Assembly: GCF_018069565.1 (NCBI RefSeq) | Contig: NZ_JAGPNL010000005.1 | Span: 372,001-436,000, forward strand | Length of the DNA: 64,000 bases | Reading direction: 5' to 3' | Source of the DNA: Streptomyces tagetis | GTDB lineage: Bacteria; Actinomycetota; Actinomycetes; Streptomycetales; Streptomycetaceae | Shown: positions 58,432 to 64,000 of the stretch, piece after piece | Position numbering within the stretch: position 1 is the stretch's first letter | How the letters are laid out: each line of letters starts with the position of its first letter | The notes under the pieces: model-generated | Told to the model about the DNA's origin: nothing | Database searches by the model: none | The model's input: the letters and a program-made list of their open reading frames with translations, nothing else | Translations under genes and position numbers: made by a program

Positions 58432-59274
58432 ATGTCCCACACCGCTCACATACGCAGCCACCGGAAGCCCCGGCGAACCGCGCCGACGACCCTCGCGATG
58501 CGGGCCGGAGTTGCCGGTGGCGTCCTCAGCACCCTGGCAGTGACCGGCGCGTCGTCCGCTTCGGCCAGCGCGGCCGAACCCGTGACGCAGACGCTCGAAC
58601 TGCCCACCCTGACGGCCGGCCTGGCCGCTCAGGTCGCCCAGTCGGCCGACGCCACCCAGCAGGCCGCCGCCCACTACGAACTGCGCGCCGAACGCGACGC
58701 CGCCGCCACCAAGGCGGCCAAGACCGCCAAGGCCGACCTCGTCATCGCCAAGAAGAAGGCGGCCGAGGCCAAGAAGAAGGCCGACGAGGCCGCCCGCAAG
58801 GCCGCCGCCGAGCGCGCCTCGCGCACCGCCGAACGCGCCACCCTGACCGCCCCGTCGGCCGCCGGCACCGGCACCGCCGTCAGCGCGAGCAGCAGCAGCG
58901 TCAGCACGTCCACGGCCACCGGCTCCGCCGCCGCGGTCGTCGCCTTCGTCAAGGCCCAGGTCGGCGACGCCTACGTCCTCGGCAGCACGGGCCCCAACTC
59001 CTGGGACTGCTCGGGTCTCGTGCAGGCCGCCTTCAAGCAGGTCGGCGTCGACCTGCCGCGCGTCTCCCAGGCCCAGTCCACGGCCGGCACGCAGGTCTCG
59101 CTCAGCAACCTGCAGCCCGGCGACATCCTCTACTGGGGCGGCGCGGGCAGCGCCTACCACGTGGGCGTCTACGTCGGCGACGGCATGTTCGTCGGCGCGC
59201 AGAACCCGTCCACCGGCGTCGTCCTCAAGCCGCTCTCCTACGACCCGCCGAGCGGCGCGGTGCGCGTGCTCTGA
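58432..59274 (+). CDS. Secreted NlpC/P60 (C40) endopeptidase
   Basis: This 280-residue wall hydrolase cuts peptide stems of peptidoglycan. A signal peptide (about residues 1-48, ending SASA) precedes a coiled Lys/Ala region (AAKTAKADLVIAKKKAAEAK) and a Ser/Thr linker, then the NlpC/P60 domain with Cys in NSWDCSGLVQAAF and His in YHVGVYVGDG. ATG 58432 is preferred, matching the common Streptomyces start MSHTAHIRSHRK; GTG 58375 and ATG 58402 are in-frame alternatives, and no strong ribosome site lies close to 58432. A terminator hairpin follows the stop. Confidence 0.87.
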   Translation: MSHTAHIRSHRKPRRTAPTTLAMRAGVAGGVLSTLAVTGASSASASAAEPVTQTLELPTLTAGLAAQVAQSADATQQAAAHYELRAERDAAATKAAKTAKADLVIAKKKAAEAKKKADEAARKAAAERASRTAERATLTAPSAAGTGTAVSASSSSVSTSTATGSAAAVVAFVKAQVGDAYVLGSTGPNSWDCSGLVQAAFKQVGVDLPRVSQAQSTAGTQVSLSNLQPGDILYWGGAGSAYHVGVYVGDGMFVGAQNPSTGVVLKPLSYDPPSGAVRVL

Positions 59275-59292
59275 GGCACCCGCGCCACCGGA

Positions 59293-59325
59293 AAGGGCCG
59301 CAGCCGCTCGGGGGCTGCGGCCCTT
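59293..59325. terminator. Bidirectional terminator hairpin
   Basis: AAGGGCCGCAGCC (59293-59305) and GGCTGCGGCCCTT (59313-59325) form a perfect 13-bp stem with a 7-nt loop, between the convergent NlpC/P60 gene and the geranylgeranyl-reductase-like gene. The A-T ends serve as weak T tracts in both directions. Confidence 0.85.
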
Positions 59326-59371
59326 CGGCGTGCGCGCACGCGGGGCGCGGAGCACGCGGGGCGCGGGCCGG

Positions 59372-60655
59372 TCAGGCGCTCGGCGCCACCTTGCTCAGGC
59401 CGTTGATGATGCGGTCCATCGCGTCGCCGCCGGTCGGGTCGGTGAGGTTGGCGAGCATCTTCAGGGTGAACTTCATCAGCAGCGGGTGGGTGAGCCCGCG
59501 CTGCGTGGCGAGCTGCATGACCTTCGGGTTGCCGATGAGCTTCACGAAGGCGCGGCCCAGCGTGTAGTAGCCGCCGTAGGTGTCCTTCAGCACGCGCGGG
59601 TAGCGCTGGAGGGCCATCTCCCGCTGCGCGGGGGTCGTCCGCGCCTGCGCCTGGGCGATGATCTCGGCGGCGAGCTGACCGGACTCCATGGCGTAGGCGA
59701 TGCCCTCGCCGTTGAACGGGTTGACCAGTCCGCCCGCGTCACCGACCAGCAGCAGCCCGCGCGTGTAGTGGGGCTGCCGGTTGAAGGCCATGGGCAGGGC
59801 GGCGCCGCGGATCGGCCCGGTCATGTTCTCGGGGGTGTAGCCCCACTCCGCGGGGGTGGACGCGCACCACGCCTTCAGGATCTCGCGCCAGTCCAGCTCC
59901 TTGAAGGACGCGGAGGTGTTGAGCACGCCCAGGCCGACGTTGCTCGTACCGTCGCCCATGCCGAAGATCCAGCCGTAGCCGGGCAGCAGGCGGTCCTGGG
60001 GGCCGCGCCGGTCCCACAGCTCCAGCCAGGACTCCAGGTAGTCGTCGTCGTGGCGCGGGCTGGTGAAGTACGTGCGCACGGCGACGCCCATCGGGCGGTC
60101 CTCGCGGCGGTGCAGGCCCATCGCCAGGGAGAGCCGCGTGGAGTTGCCGTCGGCGGCCACGACCAGCGGCGCGCGGAAGGTGACCTCGCGCTTGTCCTCG
60201 CCCAGCTTGGCGGTGACCCCGGTGATGCGGCCGGTGCGGTCGTCGAGGACCGGGGCGCCGACGTTGCAGCGCTCGTACAGGCGGGCGCCCGCCTTCTGGG
60301 CCTGCCGGGCGAGCTGTTCGTCGAAGTCGTCGCGCCTGCGCACGAGTCCGTAGTCCGGGTAGGAGGCCAGATCCGGCCAGTCGAGCTGGAGCCGGGTGCC
60401 GCCGCCGATGATGCGCAGGCCCTTGTTGCGCAGCCAGCCGGCCTCCTCGGAGATGTCGATGCCCATGGCGACGAGCTGTTTGACCGCGCGCGGTGTCAGA
60501 CCGTCGCCGCAGACCTTCTCCCGGGGGAACGCGGTCTTCTCCAGCAGCAGGACATCGAGGCCGGCCCTGGCCAGGTGGTACGCGGTGGCGGAGCCGGCCG
60601 GCCCCGCGCCCACGACGATCACATCGGCGGTGTTGTCGGAGAGGGGCTCGGTCAC
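59372..60655 (-). CDS. Geranylgeranyl-reductase-family FAD enzyme (menaquinone side-chain reductase candidate)
   Basis: This 427-residue flavoprotein has the FAD dinucleotide motif VIVVGAGPAGSATAYHLARAG near the N-terminus, the family motif PREKVCGDGLTP, the middle motif VVAADGNSTRL and GDAGGLVNPFNGEGIAYAMESG. Relatives reduce double bonds in prenyl chains; in actinobacteria MenJ-type members saturate menaquinone side chains, which fits the neighbours. GTG 60655 is chosen because GGGGAGA lies 8-9 nt upstream and the longer frame lacks conservation. A small palindrome (CGTGCC GACA GGCACG) is in the divergent intergenic region at 60685-60700. Confidence 0.87.
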   Translation of the reverse strand: MTEPLSDNTADVIVVGAGPAGSATAYHLARAGLDVLLLEKTAFPREKVCGDGLTPRAVKQLVAMGIDISEEAGWLRNKGLRIIGGGTRLQLDWPDLASYPDYGLVRRRDDFDEQLARQAQKAGARLYERCNVGAPVLDDRTGRITGVTAKLGEDKREVTFRAPLVVAADGNSTRLSLAMGLHRREDRPMGVAVRTYFTSPRHDDDYLESWLELWDRRGPQDRLLPGYGWIFGMGDGTSNVGLGVLNTSASFKELDWREILKAWCASTPAEWGYTPENMTGPIRGAALPMAFNRQPHYTRGLLLVGDAGGLVNPFNGEGIAYAMESGQLAAEIIAQAQARTTPAQREMALQRYPRVLKDTYGGYYTLGRAFVKLIGNPKVMQLATQRGLTHPLLMKFTLKMLANLTDPTGGDAMDRIINGLSKVAPSA

Positions 60656-60753
60656 GGCGGGATCTCCCCAAGGTTCGGATTCTGCGTGCCGACAGGCACG
60701 GGACAGGGGCAGTCTATTCAGCGTCACCGATCACCAGGCTGAAGGGCTGCCCC

Positions 60754-61260
60754 GTGAACCGAACCGTTCCCGCCGTACGGCTCCGCGTCCCCACCGACGA
60801 GGACGCCGTCGCCTGGCACCGCGTCTTCGACGATCCGGACGTCATGGAGTTCCAGGGCGGGAGCCCCGCGGAACTCTCCGTCTACGAGGAACTGACCGCC
60901 CGTCAGCGCCGCCACGACGCCGAACGCGGCTTCTGCCTCTGGTCGATGGTGGACGACGCGGACCGGGTCATCGGCTTCACCGGCGCCCAGCCGTGGCCGC
61001 ACGCGTGGGGTCCGCGCGGCGAGATCGAGATCGGCTGGCGGCTCGGACGCGCCCACTGGGGCCGGGGATACGTCACCGCCGCCGCCCGGCAGACCCTGGA
61101 GCGGCTGCGCGCGGCGGGCGTGCCCGTGGTGGTGGCGATGGTCGACGCGGACAACGCCCGCTCCATCGCCGTCACCGAACGGCTCGGCATGCGCCTGACG
61201 GAGGTCTTCACGACCCCCACGTCCCGCCGCCGGGGGAACTGCTACCGGCTGGAGCTGTGA
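60754..61260 (+). CDS. GNAT-family N-acetyltransferase
   Basis: This 168-residue single-domain GNAT resembles RimJ/RimL-type acetyltransferases: VPAVRLRVPTDEDAVAWHRVF at the start, acetyl-CoA loop around RLGRAHWGRGYVTAAAR, and NARSIAVTERLGMRLTEV. The substrate is unknown; amine, antibiotic or protein N-terminus are all possible. GTG 60754 has GAAGGG about 8 nt upstream. It is divergent from the geranylgeranyl-reductase-like gene. Confidence 0.88.
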   Translation: MNRTVPAVRLRVPTDEDAVAWHRVFDDPDVMEFQGGSPAELSVYEELTARQRRHDAERGFCLWSMVDDADRVIGFTGAQPWPHAWGPRGEIEIGWRLGRAHWGRGYVTAAARQTLERLRAAGVPVVVAMVDADNARSIAVTERLGMRLTEVFTTPTSRRRGNCYRLEL

Positions 61261-61281
61261 GGGGCCCGGCCGCCGCCCGGC

Positions 61282-61977
61282 TCAGCTCTGCTTGAAACCC
61301 CGGTGCAGCGCGACGATGCCGCCGCTCAGGTTCCGCCAGGCCACCTTGGACCAGCCGGCCTTCACCAGCCGCCCGGCCAGCTCCGGCTGGTCGGGCCACT
61401 CCCGGATGGACTCGGCGAGGTAGACGTACGCCTCCGGGTTGGAGCAGACGGTGCGGGCCAGCGGCGGCAGGGCGCGCATCAGGTACTCGGTGTACACCGT
61501 GCGCAGCGGCGCCCAGGTCGGGTGCGAGAACTCGCAGATGACGACCCGGCCGCCGGGCCGCGTCACCCGGTACAGCTCGCGCAGCGCCGCGTCGGTGTCC
61601 TGCACGTTGCGCAGCCCGAAGGAGATGGTGACCGCGTCGAAGACGTCGTCCCGGAAGGGCAGCCGCGTGGCGTCGCCGGCCGTCAGCGGCAGCCAGGGGT
61701 GGCGTCGCTTGCCGACCTGGAGCATGCCGAGCGAGAAATCGCACGGGACGACGTACGCGCCGGTGCGGGCGAAGGGCAGCGAGGAGGTGGCGGTGCCGGC
61801 GGCGAGGTCGAGGACCTTCTGCGCGGGCCGCGCGTCGACGGCTCTGGCGACCTCCTTGCGCCACGCCCGGTCCTGGCCGAGCGAGAGCACGTCGTTGGTC
61901 AGGTCGTACCGTTCCGCGACGTGGTCGAACATCGAGGCGACTTCGTGCGGCTGCTTGTTCAGGGAAGCGCGGGTCAC
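61282..61977 (-). CDS. menG: Demethylmenaquinone methyltransferase
   Basis: This 231-residue SAM enzyme methylates the ring in the last step of menaquinone synthesis. Motifs of UbiE/MenG are present: VLDLAAGTATSSLPFA (SAM-binding), FRDDVFDAVTISFGLRNVQD, LRELYRVTRPGGRVVICEFS, and the C-terminal LVKAGWSKVAWRNLSGGIVALHRG. GTG 61977 is the start. Confidence 0.95.
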   Translation of the reverse strand: MTRASLNKQPHEVASMFDHVAERYDLTNDVLSLGQDRAWRKEVARAVDARPAQKVLDLAAGTATSSLPFARTGAYVVPCDFSLGMLQVGKRRHPWLPLTAGDATRLPFRDDVFDAVTISFGLRNVQDTDAALRELYRVTRPGGRVVICEFSHPTWAPLRTVYTEYLMRALPPLARTVCSNPEAYVYLAESIREWPDQPELAGRLVKAGWSKVAWRNLSGGIVALHRGFKQS

Positions 61978-62095
61978 GCCCCCATTGTGGCAGGCCGGTC
62001 CGCCACCGCGGCGGGCGGCGGGGGGGTGTCGCGGCGGGCTGCCGGGGCGGGGTCACTGGGGCGGGGTCACCGGGGCGGGGTCGCCGGGGCGGGCG

Positions 62096-62779
62096 TCAGC
62101 GGTCGCGGTGGAGGAGGCGCCCGGCGAGCACCGTGGCCACGCAGGTGGCGGCGCCGCGGACGGTGAGCGCGGCCTCGTCGGGCACGTCGAACACCGCGAA
62201 CGTGGCGTCCGCGCCGGTACCGGGCGCCGGGAGCGGCCGGTGGACCACCTCGGCCGGGTCCCGGCCGGCCAGCACGTCGAAGCCGACGAAACCATCGGGG
62301 CGACCGGGGCTGCCGGGGCCGTCAGGTCCGTCCGGCCGGCCCGGCCGGTCGACGACGGTCAGCCCGGCGCGCTGCACCGCGTCCAGGACGGCGGGCCGGC
62401 GCGGCCGTCCGGCCACCGCCACGACCCCGTGCGCCAGCAGCAGCCGCACCCCGCGCCGGGCACCGGCGCCCCAGCGGGTCTCCGTCATCGGCAGCGCGGC
62501 GAGCCGCTCCCCCGTCAGCGGCTCGGTGCCCAGCTCGTCCGCCTCGCGCGGGTCCGGGTGGTAGGCGCCCTCCAGCACCAGGGGCCCGTACGGGTGGAGC
62601 AGCCCCGGCATGAGCACGCCGGGCCAGCGCCGGGCGCGTGCGGCCGGGTGGGCGGCGGCCAGCTCCTCGTAGGGGCCGGTGGCGGCGAGCGTACGGCCGT
62701 CGACGAGCACGGCGCCGCCGGGCAGCGAGGGGCGCCGGTCCCCGGTGAGGAGGAGGTCCGCGGCGTGGATCGTCAGCAC
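62096..62779 (-). CDS. Imidazolonepropionase-like protein lacking the catalytic barrel
   Basis: This 227-residue protein has the N- and C-terminal beta-sandwich parts of amidohydrolases (AADLLLTGDRRPSLPGGAVLV and DVLAGRDPAEVVHRP/VRGAATCVATVLAGRLL) but almost none of the TIM barrel with metal-binding histidines that catalysis needs; full enzymes are about 400 residues. PGLLHPYGP replaces the usual PGLIDxHxH. It is conserved beside mqnC in Streptomyces, suggesting a role near menaquinone synthesis such as binding. GTG 62779 lies 7 nt after the mqnC stop. Confidence 0.75.
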   Translation of the reverse strand: MLTIHAADLLLTGDRRPSLPGGAVLVDGRTLAATGPYEELAAAHPAARARRWPGVLMPGLLHPYGPLVLEGAYHPDPREADELGTEPLTGERLAALPMTETRWGAGARRGVRLLLAHGVVAVAGRPRRPAVLDAVQRAGLTVVDRPGRPDGPDGPGSPGRPDGFVGFDVLAGRDPAEVVHRPLPAPGTGADATFAVFDVPDEAALTVRGAATCVATVLAGRLLHRDR

Positions 62780-62786
62780 GGTCGGG

Positions 62787-63986
62787 TCAGTTGGAGGTGA
62801 GCAGCTTCAGTTCGGGGTGGGCGGTGCCGCCCTCGATCGCCGTGGACGAGATGTGCGAGACGACCCGCTCGTCGACGGGGTCGTCCGCCGGGTCGTCGTG
62901 CACGACGAGGTGCTCGTACGTGGTGGAGCGCTGCGCCGGGACCCGGCCCGCCTTGCGGATCAGGTCGATGATCTCCAGCCGGTTGGAGCGGTGCTTGGCG
63001 CCGGCCGAGGAGACGACGTTCTCCTCCAGCATGATCGAGCCGAGGTCGTCGGCGCCGTAATGCAGGGAGAGCTGGCCGACCTCCTTGCCCGTGGTCAGCC
63101 AGGAGCCCTGGATGTGGGCCACGTTGTCGAGGAAGACCCGGGCGATGGCGATCATCCGCAGGTACTCGAAGAGGGTGGCCTGCGTACGGCCCTTCAGGTG
63201 GTTGTTCTCGGGCTGGTAGGTGTACGGGATGAAGGCGCGGAAGCCGCCGGTGCGGTCCTGCACGTCCCGGATCATCCGCAGGTGCTCGATCCGCTCGGCG
63301 TTGGTCTCGCCGGTGCCCATCAGCATGGTGGAGGTGGACTCGACGCCGAGGCCGTGCGCGATCTCCATGATCTCCAGCCAGCGTTCGCCGGACTCCTTCA
63401 GCGGCGCGATCGCCTTGCGGGGACGCTCCGGCAGCAGCTCCGCCCCGGCGCCCGCGAAGGAGTCCAGCCCGGCCGCGTGGATGCGGGTGATGGCCTCCTC
63501 GACCGACACCTTGGAGATGCGGGCCATGTGCTCGACCTCGCTCGCCCCCAGGCTGTGGATGACCAGCTCGGGGAAGTCCTTCTTGATCGCCGCGAAGTGC
63601 CTCTCGTAGTACTCCACGCCGTAGTCCGGGTGGTGGCCGCCCTGGAACATGATCTGCGTGCCGCCCAGCTCCACGGTCTCCGCGCAGCGGCGCAGGATGT
63701 CGTCGAGGTCGCGGGTCCAGCCCTTGGCCGCGTCCTTGGGCGCCGCGTAGAAGGCGCAGAAACGGCAGGCCGTGACGCAGACGTTGGTGTAGTTGATGTT
63801 CCGCTCGATGATGTACGTGGCGATGTGCTCGGTGCCCGCGTACCGGCGGCGGCGCACGGCGTCGGCGGCGGCGCCCAGCGCGTGCAGCGGCGCGTCGCGG
63901 TAGAGGACGAGCGCCTCGTCGGGGGTGATCCGACCACCGGCGGCGGCACGGTCGAGGATGGGCTGAAGGTCGGCCTTCTCGGTCAC
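62787..63986 (-). CDS. mqnC: Cyclic dehypoxanthinyl futalosine synthase
   Basis: This 399-residue radical SAM enzyme closes the naphthoquinol ring in the futalosine route to menaquinone. The cluster motif CVTACRFCAFY and conserved QGGHHPDYGVEYYERHF, LGASEVEHMARIS, MGTGETNAERIEHL and SAGAKHRSNRLE are intact. GTG 63986 is the start, at the right edge of the window. It is the first known gene of a group with the imidazolonepropionase-like gene and menG on the same strand. Confidence 0.95.
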   Translation of the reverse strand: MTEKADLQPILDRAAAGGRITPDEALVLYRDAPLHALGAAADAVRRRRYAGTEHIATYIIERNINYTNVCVTACRFCAFYAAPKDAAKGWTRDLDDILRRCAETVELGGTQIMFQGGHHPDYGVEYYERHFAAIKKDFPELVIHSLGASEVEHMARISKVSVEEAITRIHAAGLDSFAGAGAELLPERPRKAIAPLKESGERWLEIMEIAHGLGVESTSTMLMGTGETNAERIEHLRMIRDVQDRTGGFRAFIPYTYQPENNHLKGRTQATLFEYLRMIAIARVFLDNVAHIQGSWLTTGKEVGQLSLHYGADDLGSIMLEENVVSSAGAKHRSNRLEIIDLIRKAGRVPAQRSTTYEHLVVHDDPADDPVDERVVSHISSTAIEGGTAHPELKLLTSN

Positions 63987-64000
63987 CGGTGTCCCTTTCG

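Overview
The window is high-GC actinobacterial DNA with strong G/C third-codon bias, many GTG starts and GGAGG-type ribosome binding sites. The gene content (full 14-subunit complex I operon, futalosine-pathway menaquinone genes, a c-di-AMP riboswitch before a wall-lytic protein, an S. griseus-type aminopeptidase) points to a Streptomyces chromosome, most likely the conserved core arm-to-centre region rather than a chromosome end. No rRNA, tRNA or CRISPR array was recognised.

Layout. 0.2-4.0 kb: two tandem, partly near-identical sensor histidine kinases followed by a LuxR-type response regulator. 4.3-7.3 kb: korA-korB, a ferredoxin-linked 2-oxoacid oxidoreductase. 7.3-10.0 kb: a divergent HxlR regulator / NAD(P)-binding reductase pair with an evident operator, then a RarD-type permease. 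10.2-14.7 kb: an AT-richer accessory insert. It carries two coupled tiny cysteine proteins facing an HTH-TPR regulator, which is joined to a RibD-like deaminase whose reductase half looks dead; after these comes a graveyard of a truncated IS5-like transposase and gene scraps. 14.8-24.9 kb: secreted M28 aminopeptidase, a Pro/Thr-rich TPR protein, an ABC exporter with a LolA/RseB-like lipoprotein-type partner, polyprenyl diphosphate synthase, a c-di-AMP riboswitch with a secreted transglycosylase-like protein, and a HAD phosphatase. 25.1-36.1 kb: a surface polysaccharide cluster in two facing operons (acyltransferase, GT2, NodB deacetylase on +; GH26-like hydrolase, two polytopic membrane proteins, flippase, DegT aminotransferase on -). 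36.4-41.1 kb: fumarylacetoacetase, M56 metallopeptidase, RecQ. 41.4-57.5 kb: nuoA-N on the minus strand, nearly all joints overlapping by 4 nt, with a perfect terminator hairpin and a Rex-like operator at the front. 58.4-64.0 kb: NlpC/P60 hydrolase, geranylgeranyl-reductase-family protein, GNAT, menG, a barrel-less imidazolonepropionase-like protein and mqnC.

How it works together. Polyprenyl synthase (side chain), mqnC (ring), menG (methylation) and the geranylgeranyl-reductase-like flavoprotein (likely side-chain saturation) all serve menaquinone, the electron acceptor of the adjacent complex I. KorAB can feed reduced ferredoxin from the TCA cycle, and Rex would tie nuo expression to NADH/NAD+. 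The wall hydrolases and polysaccharide genes belong to envelope growth. The least conventional part is the 10.2-13.3 kb regulator/deaminase cassette.
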